64,000 nucleotides of DNA from Cognaticolwellia sediminilitoris (GCA_002104535.1 NBOG01000009.1:99774-163773), one strand, 5' to 3'. Shown: positions 46,300 through 56,446, numbered from the stretch's first letter. The notes: generated by a model not told the origin, from the letters alone. Translations and numbers: made by a program.

Positions 46300-47115
46300 A
46301 TGAAGAAGAAACATCGAGCTTTTTTAAAATGGGCGGGTGGTAAATATGCGCTTAGCGATGTCATCAATTCTTTGTTGCCTAAAGGTGATCGATTAATTGA
46401 ACCCTTTGTTGGTGCGGGCTCAGTTTTTCTTAATAGCGATTACGAAGAGTATCTACTAAGTGATATCAATCAAGATTTAGTGAACCTTTATCGTATTATT
46501 CAACGTACACCTGATAAATTTATTGCTGATGCTCGACGTTTTTTTTCAGTAGAAAACAACCAAGCAGAGAGTTATTACCAGCTTCGAAAAGAATTCAACG
46601 CCAGTTCAGATCCATACTTCAGATCCCTAGTTTTCCTTTATATGAACCGTCATGGTTACAATGGCTTATGTCGCTACAATAAATCAGGTGGGTATAATGT
46701 GCCATTTGGGCAATATAAACGACCTTATTTTCCTGAAGCAGAATTACACTTTTTTTCAGAAAAATCAGCTAAAGCAGTATTTATTTGTGATGGATATCGA
46801 CAAACGTTTGCTCATGCGAAGTCTGGCGATGTCATATATTGTGATCCGCCATACGTGCCATTAAGTAAAACTGCAAGTTTCACCAGTTATTCAGGTAATG
46901 GTTTTGGCTTAGATGAGCAAGCAGATTTGGCTAATGCAGCTGAAGAAGTGACCAAAATGCGAAATATATCGGTATTAATCAGTAATCACGATACCATTTG
47001 GACACGTAAGATATATGAGCATGCTAAAAAGCACCATTCTATTGAAGTATCTAGAACGATCAGTCAGAAAGCTAATAAACGCAGTAAAGTTGCTGAACTT
47101 CTCGCGTTATATTAA
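46300..47115 (+). CDS. dam: DNA adenine methyltransferase Dam
   Basis: Methylates the A of GATC, used in mismatch repair and replication timing. Length is 271 (E. coli 278). Motif I is FLKWAGGKYAL with EPFVGAGSVFLN, and the catalytic motif IV is DPPYVPLS. RHGYNGLCRYN and GGYNVPFG are Dam features. It is last in the aroK-aroB-damX-dam order. The rpe and gph genes that follow in E. coli are missing here. Confidence 0.96.
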   Translation: MKKKHRAFLKWAGGKYALSDVINSLLPKGDRLIEPFVGAGSVFLNSDYEEYLLSDINQDLVNLYRIIQRTPDKFIADARRFFSVENNQAESYYQLRKEFNASSDPYFRSLVFLYMNRHGYNGLCRYNKSGGYNVPFGQYKRPYFPEAELHFFSEKSAKAVFICDGYRQTFAHAKSGDVIYCDPPYVPLSKTASFTSYSGNGFGLDEQADLANAAEEVTKMRNISVLISNHDTIWTRKIYEHAKKHHSIEVSRTISQKANKRSKVAELLALY

Positions 47116-47128
47116 TCGACATGGTCAG

Positions 47129-47320
47129 TTAACTTGGTAAAACAATACTCACTATGGCGATTAATGAACCAATAAATAACACCACAGCAATCAAACCAGC
47201 AATGATGAAATGACTGAGTTTACCCTGAGTGAAATCTCGCTGCCTATTTTTGTCACTTTGCACACCAAAAAAAGCAGCGGCAACACTCTTAAATGTTTCC
47301 TTTAAGCCACTTACACTCAT
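47129..47320 (-). CDS. DUF2970 small membrane protein
   Basis: A 63-residue protein with a single C-terminal membrane helix (IIAGLIAVVLFIGSLIAIVS). The pattern SVAAAFFGVQSDKNRQRDF is the DUF2970 signature. AAGGA lies upstream of the ATG. It is convergent with dam, 13 bases apart, and no terminator lies between them. The function is unknown. Confidence 0.85.
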   Translation of the reverse strand: MSVSGLKETFKSVAAAFFGVQSDKNRQRDFTQGKLSHFIIAGLIAVVLFIGSLIAIVSIVLPS

Positions 47321-47454
47321 TATATTCCTTAGATGCCTACAGGCATGATGTAGATTGTGAATACAGATTAATCACTCGAAGCTAGTATGTGCTATTGATA
47401 AAATCGGATCAAGCGGTGCGTATATCGACAATAAAACAACCTTCACGATCACAC

Positions 47455-48615
47455 TTAAAAACAATAATGCTGTATAACCTTCTCCAGTAGCTGTTGAGTC
47501 TTTATAATTTCGCTGACGGCAAGAAATTCATTTGGCTGATGGGCTTGGTCAATCGAGCCGGGTCCCATGACTATAGTTTGGCAACCTAATTGCTGGATAA
47601 AAGGAGCTTCTGTTGCGTAATTTACTGCGCAACAAGTATGACCAGAGATTCTTTCTGCCGTTAGTACTAACTCACTTTCTTCGGTTTGTTTAAAGCTAGG
47701 GGAGCTAGGATCTAATTCAGCAATGGTTAAGCGACCAGGGTATTTCTCTGCTATTGGTTGTAGTGCTTTCGATAGCCAAGCAATTAACTCTTCATCTTTC
47801 ATGCCGGGCAATGAGCGCATATCGATATCTAATTCACAATGCCCACAAATACGATTAGCATTGTCACCACCTTTAATTGCCCCTAAGTTTAATGTCGGCG
47901 TTTGTACATCGAATGCTTCATTTTGATAATTGCAATTTAACGTCTCCCTAAGCTTAAATAATTCACTGATCACCTGATGCATTATCTCAATGGCATTAAT
48001 CCCACTTGCGGGTTTACTTGAATGCCCAGATTGACCTGTGATACTGATTTTATGAGACATATGTCCTTTGTGCATTATCACTGGTACTAGGTTAGTGGGT
48101 TCGCCGATAATGGCAACGTCAGGTTTTATAAGGCCACTGTTAGCAAATAAACGTGCGCCTGCCATGGTCGTTTCTTCATCGGCAGTGGCTAATATATATA
48201 ACGGTTTATTTATTTTTTTCAGATCAACCTTTTGACATACATGCAAAATAAATGCGAAAAAACCTTTCATATCACAAGTGCCTAGTCCGAAAAGCTTGTC
48301 GTCCATGTGGTTTATTTTTAAAGGATCGGATAGCCAACGATTTTCATCAAACGGCACTGTATCGCTATGACCAGCAAGTAATAACCCGCCATCACCACTA
48401 CCTAACTTAGCCAACATATTAAACTTACCTTTAACATTTGGGACAGCTTGAATTGTAATTGCAAAGCCTAATGCTTCGAACCATGTTGCTAATAGGTTAA
48501 TTATTGATTGGTTACTTTGGTCCCAACTCGCTTGTGATGAACTGATACTGGGCTGTGCTATTAATTGACTAATAGCTTGAGTAAAGTCAGGGAGTTTCTT
48601 ATTAAGCTGGTGCAT
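47455..48615 (-). CDS. argE: Acetylornithine deacetylase
   Basis: Zinc enzyme of the M20 family that frees ornithine from N-acetylornithine. Length is 386 (E. coli 383). Metal ligands fit H83 and D85 (AGHSDTVPFD), D115 (GTCDMKG) and E147/E148 (TADEET). GEPTNL and GHSSKP are family marks. It is divergent from argC, as in enteric bacteria. Having argE and argA suggests a linear route without ornithine acetyltransferase. Confidence 0.95.
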   Translation of the reverse strand: MHQLNKKLPDFTQAISQLIAQPSISSSQASWDQSNQSIINLLATWFEALGFAITIQAVPNVKGKFNMLAKLGSGDGGLLLAGHSDTVPFDENRWLSDPLKINHMDDKLFGLGTCDMKGFFAFILHVCQKVDLKKINKPLYILATADEETTMAGARLFANSGLIKPDVAIIGEPTNLVPVIMHKGHMSHKISITGQSGHSSKPASGINAIEIMHQVISELFKLRETLNCNYQNEAFDVQTPTLNLGAIKGGDNANRICGHCELDIDMRSLPGMKDEELIAWLSKALQPIAEKYPGRLTIAELDPSSPSFKQTEESELVLTAERISGHTCCAVNYATEAPFIQQLGCQTIVMGPGSIDQAHQPNEFLAVSEIIKTQQLLEKVIQHYCF

Positions 48616-48925
48616 TACTAATAAACCTAAATTATTTTATGGGTAGTTATGTAAAATAGTTGCATAACTATTTTTACGGTGATACTTTAGCAGCATAATC
48701 TAAATAGCCCAATAAAACTATACTATGAAAATTTTAATCACCTTCTCAGATATGCGACGACGATAATAAGTAGTGTTCAGTTCAAAAATAGAAGATGCTA
48801 GTTATCCTTGAAATGGCTAATAAGCACTAGAGTCCGTTTAAATTAAAATTGAATAGAGTTGCAGTTCACACTTAAAAAATATTGTTGAATTGTAGCGTTT
48901 AATTGTCAAAAGTTTGGTAAGAAAA
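48616..48925. promoter_or_regulatory. Divergent argE / argC control region
   Basis: The 310-base region must hold both promoters. Two weak ArgR-box-like sites are visible: TTGCATAACTATTTTTAC at 48660-48677 and ATTGAATAGAGTTGCAGT at 48848-48865. Each has only one good half. A poor promoter match, TTTACG-17-TAATCT at 48673-48701, overlaps the first. A 13-codon frame with three Arg codons follows it. I cannot confirm ArgR control by eye. Confidence 0.4.
48725..48769 (+). promoter_or_regulatory. Possible arginine leader peptide upstream of argC
   Basis: An ATG at 48725 opens a frame encoding MKILITFSDMRRR, followed by two stop codons (TAA TAA). The three Arg codons are all CGA, directly before the stops. 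The frame is 156 bases before the argC ATG. This layout resembles amino-acid leader peptides. Against it: no good ribosome site lies upstream and no clear terminator hairpin follows. It may be chance. Confidence 0.3.
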
Positions 48926-49966
48926 ATGAACGTTATCGTTATTGGTGCAAGTGGTTATGTTGGCGCTGAATTAATTAGTTTATTAATACAGCACAATAAA
49001 ATATCAGTGAAACATTTGTTGGTCTCTGAAAATAGTGAGTCTTGTGGGAAAACCTTTGCGAGCTTGCATGCGCGCTGGCAGGGGGTATGTGATTTACCCC
49101 TGCATTCTTTTTCGTCACAGTGGTTTACTGAACATATTTGTGCTGTTGAGCATGATATTGATGCGGTATTTTTTGCGACGCCTCATGAATTTAGTGCACA
49201 GTGGGCACAAGCTTTTATCGATGCCAAGATTAAAGTTTTCGACCTATCTGGTGGGTTTCGCCTAAAAGATGCGCAGCAATACCCAAAATATTATGGCTTT
49301 AAACATGCAGCGCTAACCGCTTTAGCACAAGCGCAATATGGCTTAGCCGAATGGCAAGCAAAGGAAATTTCAAGCAGCGATTTAATTGCTGTCCCTGGTT
49401 GTTACCCAACAGCCAGTTTATTAGCGCTAAAACCTATTACCACAAACAACCTTCATCAAGAAAATAGCCTTATTGTTGTCAACGGTATCAGTGGAGTTAC
49501 AGGGGCAGGCAGAAAAGCATCACTAGCGACTAGTTTCTGTGAAGTAAGTTTAACACCCTATAATATTCTACAGCATAGACACCAACCTGAGATCAGCCAA
49601 GAAGCGCATGCACAAGTGATCTTCAACCCACATTTAGCACCCTATAAACGTGGTTTGTTGGCTACTGTGACCTTGCAACTTAATAGCACCGTTACAGCAC
49701 AACAAGTTGATGAAGCGTTTAACTTCGCGTACCAAGACAAACCGCTGGTGAGGCTCGTTGATGCTTGGCCAAAAATTGATAATGTTGCTTATAGCCCATT
49801 TGCTGATTTGCACTGGCTGGTTGATGAAGAAAAGCATGTTGTTGTAGTTAGCTGTGCTATTGATAATTTACTAAAAGGTGCTGCTTCACAAGCGATACAA
49901 TGCGCCAATTTGTGCCTTGGTTTACCTAGTGAATATAGCCTATTACCGGCAGGAGCACAGTCATGA
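48926..49966 (+). CDS. argC: N-acetyl-gamma-glutamyl-phosphate reductase
   Basis: NADPH-dependent reductase, third step of arginine synthesis. The nucleotide motif is VIGASGYVGAELISLL and the active Cys is C159 in VPGCYPTAS. The preferred start is the ATG at 48926; the frame opens with a TTG 12 bases earlier. Length is 346 residues. The argB start overlaps its stop (ATGA). Confidence 0.96.
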   Translation: MNVIVIGASGYVGAELISLLIQHNKISVKHLLVSENSESCGKTFASLHARWQGVCDLPLHSFSSQWFTEHICAVEHDIDAVFFATPHEFSAQWAQAFIDAKIKVFDLSGGFRLKDAQQYPKYYGFKHAALTALAQAQYGLAEWQAKEISSSDLIAVPGCYPTASLLALKPITTNNLHQENSLIVVNGISGVTGAGRKASLATSFCEVSLTPYNILQHRHQPEISQEAHAQVIFNPHLAPYKRGLLATVTLQLNSTVTAQQVDEAFNFAYQDKPLVRLVDAWPKIDNVAYSPFADLHWLVDEEKHVVVVSCAIDNLLKGAASQAIQCANLCLGLPSEYSLLPAGAQS

Positions 49967-50754
49967 AAAAAACTGTGGTAATAAAAATTGGTGGCGCTAT
50001 TTTAGATGGTTACAGCCAAGGCAATACATCAGCATTAACAGACCTGTTAAGCGTAATTTCCAAGATAGAAAATCAGCCAGTAGTGATCGTTCATGGCGGT
50101 GGTTGTATTGTTGATGAAATGCTTGCTCAAGCAGGCTTTAATACTGAGAAAAAAAATGGCTTACGTATTACACCTAAAGAACAAATACCTGTCATCAGTG
50201 GGGCGCTTGCCGGTAATGTCAACAAAGCTATCGTCGCAAGTGCAGTAAGTATAGGCTTGCAAGCCGTTGGCTTATCTTTAAACGATGGTCAAATGGTGCA
50301 GTGCCAACTGAGTCCACTGCAATTAGGACAAGTTGGCGTGCCATCGCCTTATAGTAGCGCTTTATTAGATACGCTACTGAAAGCAAAATTTTTACCGATA
50401 GTTTCTTCTATTGGTGCGTTAAGTAACGGTGATTTAGTCAATGTTAATGCTGATGATGCCGCTGTTGCTATTTGCCAGTTGTTAAATGCTGAATTGTTGT
50501 TATTAACAGATGTTAATGGTGTCAAAGGTGCTGAAGGTGAATATCTAACGTCACTCAATCATCAACAAGCTGAAGAATTAATTAATCAAGGTGTGATCGC
50601 TGGCGGTATGACCGCTAAGGTCAATGCAGCACTGCATGCTGCGAATAAATTACGACGAAGTATCGCGGTTGCCAGTTGGCAATCGCCAGAGCAGATCATT
50701 GATTTGCTAAACGGTGGCAAAATTGGCACCCGAATACAACCAAACGGTTGTTAA
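49963..50754 (+). CDS. argB: Acetylglutamate kinase
   Basis: Phosphorylates N-acetylglutamate, second step of arginine synthesis. It is an amino-acid kinase fold of 263 residues (E. coli 258). VVIKIGGAILDG and VIVHGGGCIVDEML bind ATP and substrate. NVNADDAAVAICQLLNAEL and GGMTAKVNAAL are further marks. Lacks the N-terminal helix of arginine-inhibited hexameric forms, so it is probably not the regulated step. GGAGC precedes the overlapping start. Confidence 0.96.
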   Translation: MKKTVVIKIGGAILDGYSQGNTSALTDLLSVISKIENQPVVIVHGGGCIVDEMLAQAGFNTEKKNGLRITPKEQIPVISGALAGNVNKAIVASAVSIGLQAVGLSLNDGQMVQCQLSPLQLGQVGVPSPYSSALLDTLLKAKFLPIVSSIGALSNGDLVNVNADDAAVAICQLLNAELLLLTDVNGVKGAEGEYLTSLNHQQAEELINQGVIAGGMTAKVNAALHAANKLRRSIAVASWQSPEQIIDLLNGGKIGTRIQPNGC

Positions 50755-50800
50755 TTCGATTTAAACATACTTCGTTAATTTTATTTGCACAGGAATACCT

Positions 50801-51736
50801 ATGACTACAGTAAAAGATTTATCGCATTACTTAGCTGATGATCAGTTAAGTAAGCAACAAATATTAGATCTAATCACGCTGGCAATTGCCATCAAGAAAA
50901 CACCTGAAAACTATTCTCAAGCTTTAGCGGGAAAGTCAGTGGCAATGATTTTCGAAAAACCTTCATTAAGAACACATGTTAGTTTTGATATCGGGATTAA
51001 CAAGTTAGGTGGTCATGCACTTTATTTAGGTCAACAAAATGGTAAGTTAGGCGAACGTGAACGGGTTAGCGATTATGCGAAAAACCTGTCGTGTTACGCT
51101 GATGCTATTGTCGCACGCGTTTTTGAAAACAATTCTATAGAACAATTAGCACAGCATGGCAGTGTGCCGGTTATTAATGCCTTATGTGATTTATATCACC
51201 CATGCCAAGCGCTGGCAGATTTTGTAACTCTTGCAGAAAATTTTTCAGATCTTGAAAAAGTAAAACTCGCCTATGTCGGTGATGCCAACAATGTCTCAAA
51301 CTCGTTAATGTTAATGGCGTCCATTTTGGGTGTTGATTTCACCTTAGTTTGCCCAGAAGGTTTTGGACCTGATCTCAATATAGCTAATAAAGCTATCGCA
51401 TTTGGCAAGGTTTCAGGCGCTAAATTATTACTAACTCATGACATAACAGAGCTAGGGTCGCAAGATGCCATTTATACTGATACTTGGATTTCGATGGGGG
51501 ATGAAGACCCTGCTAAAAAATCGGCAATATTAGCAACATTTTCTCCTTATCAAGTAAATCATAAATTAATGGCAAAAGCCGGTGCAAGTATTGTTATGCA
51601 TTGCCAACCGGCGCACCTTGAAGAAGAAATCACCACTAAATTGTTTGATAGCGAAATGTCAGTAGCTTTTCAATCAGCTGAAAATCGTATGTGGGCACAA
51701 AATGCGGTGTTAGTAACATTATTAGGTAATGAATAA
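50801..51736 (+). CDS. argF: Ornithine carbamoyltransferase
   Basis: Makes citrulline from ornithine and carbamoyl phosphate. Length is 311. The carbamoyl-phosphate motif is KPSLRTHVSFD. The ornithine region is VSNSLML and TDTWISMG. The usual HCLP motif reads H267-C268-Q269-P270 here, so Leu is replaced by Gln while the catalytic Cys stays. AGGAAT lies before the ATG. It sits between argB and argG as in several marine gammaproteobacteria. Confidence 0.93.
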   Translation: MTTVKDLSHYLADDQLSKQQILDLITLAIAIKKTPENYSQALAGKSVAMIFEKPSLRTHVSFDIGINKLGGHALYLGQQNGKLGERERVSDYAKNLSCYADAIVARVFENNSIEQLAQHGSVPVINALCDLYHPCQALADFVTLAENFSDLEKVKLAYVGDANNVSNSLMLMASILGVDFTLVCPEGFGPDLNIANKAIAFGKVSGAKLLLTHDITELGSQDAIYTDTWISMGDEDPAKKSAILATFSPYQVNHKLMAKAGASIVMHCQPAHLEEEITTKLFDSEMSVAFQSAENRMWAQNAVLVTLLGNE

Positions 51737-51820
51737 TTACGCTATTGTTAAATGACATAACGATAAAAATCAATTACAGCTGAAATAAACATTTAGTAAT
51801 CAAAAATTAATTTAAATAGC

Positions 51821-51843
51821 TAGTCTTCATAAAAGGAAGACTA
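51821..51843 (+). promoter_or_regulatory. Small hairpin just upstream of the argG ribosome site
   Basis: TAGTCTTC and GAAGACTA pair around ATAAAAG. The stem ends 11 bases before the ATG at 51855, next to the AAGGAAAAG ribosome site. It could affect initiation or mark mRNA processing between argF and argG. No T-run follows, so it is not a terminator. Confidence 0.45.
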
Positions 51844-51854
51844 AGGAAAAGACA

Positions 51855-53099
51855 ATGGCTTTAGCAGCAAAGAAAAATATTAAAAAAGTAGTATTAGCAT
51901 ATTCAGGCGGATTAGACACTTCTGCAATCATTCCGTGGTTGAAAGAAAATTATGACGGTTGTGAAGTAGTGGCATTTTGTGCTGATGTTGGTCAGGGTGA
52001 AGAAGAGCTAGCCGGCATTAAAGAAAAAGCAATCGCATCAGGCGCATCAGAATGTTACGTCGTCGACTTAAAAGAAGAATACGTAAAAGACTATATTTAC
52101 CCAATTATTAAAACAGGCGCTGTTTATGAAGGGCAATACTTATTAGGCACTTCAATGGCACGTCCAGTGATCGCTAAAGCACATATTGAAGTTGCGCTTA
52201 AAGTTGGTGCCGACGCTGTTTGTCATGGTTGCACCGGTAAAGGTAACGACCAAGTACGTTTTGAAGCATGTTTTGCTGCATTAGCACCGCAACTAACCGT
52301 TATTGCGCCTTGGCGTGAATGGGATATGGTATCTCGTGAAGACCTACTTGATTATTTAGCTGAGCGTAATATTGCTTGTTCAGCGTCTTTAACCAAAATT
52401 TATAGTCGTGATGCAAACGCATGGCATATATCTCACGAAGGTGGTGAGCTAGAAGACCCTTGGTGTGAGCCTTCAAAAGAAGTATGGACGATGACTGTTG
52501 ACCCGATGGATGCACCAAACGAAGCTGGCAAAGTAATGCTAAGTTTTGAGCAAGGTGAATTAGTTGCTGTTGATGGTAAGACGATGTCAGCTTATCAATC
52601 ATTAGTGTACTTAAATGATAAAGCCGCTGCACATGGTGTTGGGCGTATCGACATAGTAGAAAACCGTTTGGTCGGAATGAAATCTCGCGGTTGTTATGAA
52701 ACTCCAGGTGGCACAGTTTTAATGGCTGCTTACAAGGGGTTAGAGTCATTGATTTTAGATAAAGAATCATTGAAATATCGTGAATCTATAGGTCATGAGT
52801 TTTCACATGTTATTTATGATGGTCGTTGGTTCACACCATTAGCGAAAGCTCAGCTTGCTTCTGCAGCTTCTTTTGCTGAAAAAGTCACCGGTGATGTCGT
52901 GGTTAAGTTATATAAAGGCATGGCACAGGTTACACAACGTCGTTCACCTAATAGCTTATACTCAGAAGAGTTTGCTACCTTCGGCGCTGATGATGTTTAC
53001 GACCAAAAGCATGCCGAAGGCTTTATTCGCCTGTTTAGTTTGTCGAGCAGAATAACAGCACTTAAACAAGCCGACTCAGTCGTCACTAACGATAAATAA
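51855..53099 (+). CDS. argG: Argininosuccinate synthase
   Basis: Joins citrulline and aspartate using ATP. It is the shorter 414-residue form, not the 447-residue E. coli form. The pyrophosphatase-type P-loop is [31 protein letters not shown] and [14 protein letters not shown] are family marks. AAGGAAAAG precedes the ATG and argH follows after 20 bases. Confidence 0.97.
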   Translation: MALAAKKNIKKVVLAYSGGLDTSAIIPWLKENYDGCEVVAFCADVGQGEEELAGIKEKAIASGASECYVVDLKEEYVKDYIYPIIKTGAVYEGQYLLGTSMARPVIAKAHIEVALKVGADAVCHGCTGKGNDQVRFEACFAALAPQLTVIAPWREWDMVSREDLLDYLAERNIACSASLTKIYSRDANAWHISHEGGELEDPWCEPSKEVWTMTVDPMDAPNEAGKVMLSFEQGELVAVDGKTMSAYQSLVYLNDKAAAHGVGRIDIVENRLVGMKSRGCYETPGGTVLMAAYKGLESLILDKESLKYRESIGHEFSHVIYDGRWFTPLAKAQLASAASFAEKVTGDVVVKLYKGMAQVTQRRSPNSLYSEEFATFGADDVYDQKHAEGFIRLFSLSSRITALKQADSVVTNDK

Positions 53100-53119
53100 C
53101 TGCTTTAAGGAAATTTACC

Positions 53120-55087
53120 ATGGCATTATGGGGTGGACGCTTTAAAGGGCAACCAAGTTTACAGTTTAAAAAGTTTAATGATTCATTGCCGGTTGATTAT
53201 CGGATGGCAGTGCAAGATATTGTTGGCTCTATTGCATGGGCTGGGGCAATTCACTCTGTCGGCATAATCAACGAGACTGAATTAACTGAACTGACGGCGG
53301 CATTGAACGAACTAAAATCTTCAGTTGAAGAAAATCCACAGCAAATCTTAGGCTCAGATGCTGAAGATATTCATAGCTGGGTTGAAAGTGCATTAATAGA
53401 AAAAACTGGTGATTTAGGTAAGAAGCTTCATACAGGGCGAAGTCGAAACGACCAAGTGGCGACAGATTTAAAGCTTTGGTGTAAAGAAACCGGCGGCGAA
53501 TTATTATTTGCGCTGGTAAATTTACAGCAAGCAATGTTGAACTTAGCTGAGCGTGAAAAAGATACCGTGTTACCTGGCTACACTCATTTACAGCGGGCTC
53601 AACCGATAACTTTTGGTCATTGGTGTTTAGCTTATGTTGAAATGTTTAACCGTGATATTGGCCGGTTAAAAGATGCTTTGTATCGTCTAGATGTATCGCC
53701 ATTAGGCTCAGGGGCTTTAGCTGGAACTGCCTATCCAATTGATCGCAATAAACTAGCGCAGAATTTAGGTTTTAGAACCGCTACGCTAAACAGTTTAGAT
53801 GCAGTATCTGACAGAGACCATGTTATTGAGTTACTTGCCTCAGCGAGTATTTCTATGATGCATTTGTCACGTTTCGCTGAAGATTTAATTTTTTATAATT
53901 CAGGTGAAGCTGGTTTTGTTGAAATGAGTGATTTAGTCAGTTCTGGCTCTTCGCTGATGCCACAAAAGAAAAATCCAGATGCTTGTGAGCTCATCCGTGG
54001 CAAAGCAGGTCGTGTATTTGGCTCGCTTACTGGCATGTTGACTACTATGAAAGCACTAGCGCTAGCCTATAACAAAGACATGCAAGAAGATAAAGAAGGT
54101 TTGTTTGATGCTTTAGATACTTGGCAAGAGTGTATGGAAATGGCAGTACTGGTTGCTGACGGTTTAAAAGTCAACCGCTCTCGTACATTGGCAGCAGCAC
54201 AACAAGGTTATGCCAATGCAACAGAGTTAGCCGATTACCTAGTCAGTAAAAATATTCCATTTAGAGAAGCTCATCACATTGTTGGTGAAGTTGTACTGGC
54301 TGCAATTGATAAAGGTGTGCCTTTAGAAGATCTAACCATTACACAATTGCAACAATACAGTGAAAAAATTGGCCAAGATGTTTATCAGCATTTATCCATT
54401 GAATCTACGCTTGATAAGCGCGAAGCTCTCGGGGGCACTTCTCGTGGTCAAGTTGAGCAGGCACTAGCGACGATACAATCAGGCAAACGTGAAATTCTTA
54501 ATGAGAATGTTGTTGGTGCTCCAGGCAAGCAACAAACTCAAGTCGCGTTAAAGCAAGTTAAGCAACGTTTAGATGCGCAAAAAGCAGCGGCAATGTCAGT
54601 ACGACGTGCCAGAATGTCAGATATTGATAGTATCTCAACTTTAGTTGATTACTGGGCCGAACGCGGTGAAATATTACCTCGCAGTCGCGATAATATTATT
54701 CATGCGGTACAAAACTTTGTTGTGGCTGAAGTCGATGGTGTAGTCGTTGGTTGTGCATCACTTTTCATCTATCAGACGGGACTCGCTGAAATTCGTTCTA
54801 TCGTTATAGATAAACATGTCCATGGCCAAGGGCAAGGGAAAGCATTAGTGCAGTATTTGTTAGAATTTGCGCACCAAATAGAGCTACAAAAAATTATTGT
54901 GCTGACTTATATCCCTAAATATTTCGAGCAATTAGGCTTTAAATTAATCGATAAAAACTCTTTAGCAGACAACATCATCGAAGACAGTGAGCAAAGCCCA
55001 CATAAAGATCCCGAAGATGAAGTGGCAATGGAATATATTGTTGATGGCCGCACTATAAGTAGTACTCAAAATACTCATGGGCTTTAA
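53120..55087 (+). CDS. argH: Argininosuccinate lyase fused to a GNAT acetyltransferase domain, ArgH(A)
   Basis: A fused protein of 655 residues. Residues 1-460 are the lyase that releases arginine and fumarate: [17 protein letters not shown] and the signature [11 protein letters not shown] (276-286) are present. From about 490 a GNAT domain follows, starting [13 protein letters not shown]. Its acetyl-CoA loop is HGQGQGKAL, as in N-acetylglutamate synthases. This ArgH(A) form is known from Moritella and relatives. A tail of about 35 acidic residues ends it. A full argA lies next, so the fused domain may be redundant or differently controlled. Confidence 0.93.
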   Translation: MALWGGRFKGQPSLQFKKFNDSLPVDYRMAVQDIVGSIAWAGAIHSVGIINETELTELTAALNELKSSVEENPQQILGSDAEDIHSWVESALIEKTGDLGKKLHTGRSRNDQVATDLKLWCKETGGELLFALVNLQQAMLNLAEREKDTVLPGYTHLQRAQPITFGHWCLAYVEMFNRDIGRLKDALYRLDVSPLGSGALAGTAYPIDRNKLAQNLGFRTATLNSLDAVSDRDHVIELLASASISMMHLSRFAEDLIFYNSGEAGFVEMSDLVSSGSSLMPQKKNPDACELIRGKAGRVFGSLTGMLTTMKALALAYNKDMQEDKEGLFDALDTWQECMEMAVLVADGLKVNRSRTLAAAQQGYANATELADYLVSKNIPFREAHHIVGEVVLAAIDKGVPLEDLTITQLQQYSEKIGQDVYQHLSIESTLDKREALGGTSRGQVEQALATIQSGKREILNENVVGAPGKQQTQVALKQVKQRLDAQKAAAMSVRRARMSDIDSISTLVDYWAERGEILPRSRDNIIHAVQNFVVAEVDGVVVGCASLFIYQTGLAEIRSIVIDKHVHGQGQGKALVQYLLEFAHQIELQKIIVLTYIPKYFEQLGFKLIDKNSLADNIIEDSEQSPHKDPEDEVAMEYIVDGRTISSTQNTHGL

Positions 55088-55116
55088 GTTTACGTATAAA
55101 TTAATGATGACTCGTC

Positions 55117-56424
55117 ATGAATAGTAATGAAGATAATGTTAAGTGGTTCAGAAATGCTGCGCCTTATATTAATGCTCATCGGGGCAAAACATTTGTTTTA
55201 ATGTTTAGCGGTGAGGCTATACAGCATGCCAATTTTGCCAATATTATTCATGATATTGCCTTATTGCGCAGCTTAGGGGTGAAGTTAGTTCTGGTACATG
55301 GCGCGCGAGCACAAATTGAGCAGCGAGTATTAGCCCAAGCGCTGCCTCAACAAATTGAAAATAATGTTCGAGTTACAGACGCTGACACTTTGCTCGCCGT
55401 TAAAGATGCTACTGGCTCACTGCGGATTCACATTGAAGCGTTGTTAACTATGGGTTTAGTGAACTCTCCGATGCATGGCGCGCAAATTCGGGTTAGTACC
55501 GGTAACTTTGTCATTGCTAAGCCGATAGGTGTTCGGGAAGGTATTGATTATAAATATACAGGGTTGGTGCGTAGAGTAGATGATGACGGTATAAGAACCC
55601 AGCTAGACTTTGGCTCAATCGTGTTGTTATCACCGGTAGGATATTCTTCCACGGGTGAAGTATTTAACTTAGCTTTAGAAGATGTCGCGGCACAAACGGC
55701 AATTGCACTAAAAGCAGATAAGCTAATTTCCTTAACAGAGCAAGCGGGTTTATTAGATCAAAAAGGTGCCTTAATCCGCAGTTGTGGCGTTGCGACTGTT
55801 GCACAATTACTTGCTGAGCAAGAAGATCATGTTCAACAACTCTTATTAAAAGCAATTATACAATGTGGTAAACAAGGCGTAGAGCGTTGTCACTGTGTTA
55901 GTTATGCCAGCGATAGTGCCTTGTTACAAGAGTTGTTTACTCGGGATGGTGCAGGAACCCTTATCGCAAAAGATTATCAAGAACAGCTGTCAGCGGCAAA
56001 TATTGACGATGTTGGCGGTATAGTCGAATTAATTGCACCATTAGAAGCAGAAGGAGTGTTAGTTAAGCGCTCTAGAGAGTTACTAGAGCTGGAAATTGAT
56101 CGCTTTACTGTGATTAAAAAAGAAGATGTTATTATTGCCTGTGCGGCACTATATCCTTATCCAAAAGCTAAAACTGGGGAAATTGCCTGTTTGGTGATCC
56201 ATCCTGATTATCGAGGAGGTAATCGAGGTATTCGTCTTATTCAGGCGTTAGAACAGGCAGCGAAAAGACAAAATTTAACGTCAATTTTTGTCCTAACCAC
56301 CGTAAGCGCTCATTGGTTTATTGAACAAGGGTACAGTGAACAACCGATAGAAAACTTACCAGAAGGCAAACAGAAAATGTACAACATTCAACGAAAGTCG
56401 AAGGCATTTACCAAAGAAATCTAA
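55117..56424 (+). CDS. argA: N-acetylglutamate synthase
   Basis: First step of arginine synthesis, acetylating glutamate. Length is 435 (E. coli 443). Residues 20-280 form the amino-acid-kinase-like domain that senses arginine (VLVHGARAQIEQRV). The C-terminal GNAT domain from about 290 carries IHPDYRGGNRGIRLIQAL. It follows argH by 29 bases and is likely in the same transcript. Two acetyltransferase domains for one step are therefore encoded side by side. Confidence 0.95.
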   Translation: MNSNEDNVKWFRNAAPYINAHRGKTFVLMFSGEAIQHANFANIIHDIALLRSLGVKLVLVHGARAQIEQRVLAQALPQQIENNVRVTDADTLLAVKDATGSLRIHIEALLTMGLVNSPMHGAQIRVSTGNFVIAKPIGVREGIDYKYTGLVRRVDDDGIRTQLDFGSIVLLSPVGYSSTGEVFNLALEDVAAQTAIALKADKLISLTEQAGLLDQKGALIRSCGVATVAQLLAEQEDHVQQLLLKAIIQCGKQGVERCHCVSYASDSALLQELFTRDGAGTLIAKDYQEQLSAANIDDVGGIVELIAPLEAEGVLVKRSRELLELEIDRFTVIKKEDVIIACAALYPYPKAKTGEIACLVIHPDYRGGNRGIRLIQALEQAAKRQNLTSIFVLTTVSAHWFIEQGYSEQPIENLPEGKQKMYNIQRKSKAFTKEI

Positions 56425-56446
56425 TTTCCTTCACTCGTTTGATGCA

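Noticed and set aside
48660..48865. Paired ArgR boxes upstream of argC
   Set aside because: Only single good half-sites are seen and no second box at the usual 3-base spacing. I list them as weak sites in the control region, not as ArgR boxes.
52300..52770. 156-residue reading frame on the minus strand inside argG
   Set aside because: Antisense to a highly conserved gene, with no recognisable fold pattern. The argG frame explains the sequence.
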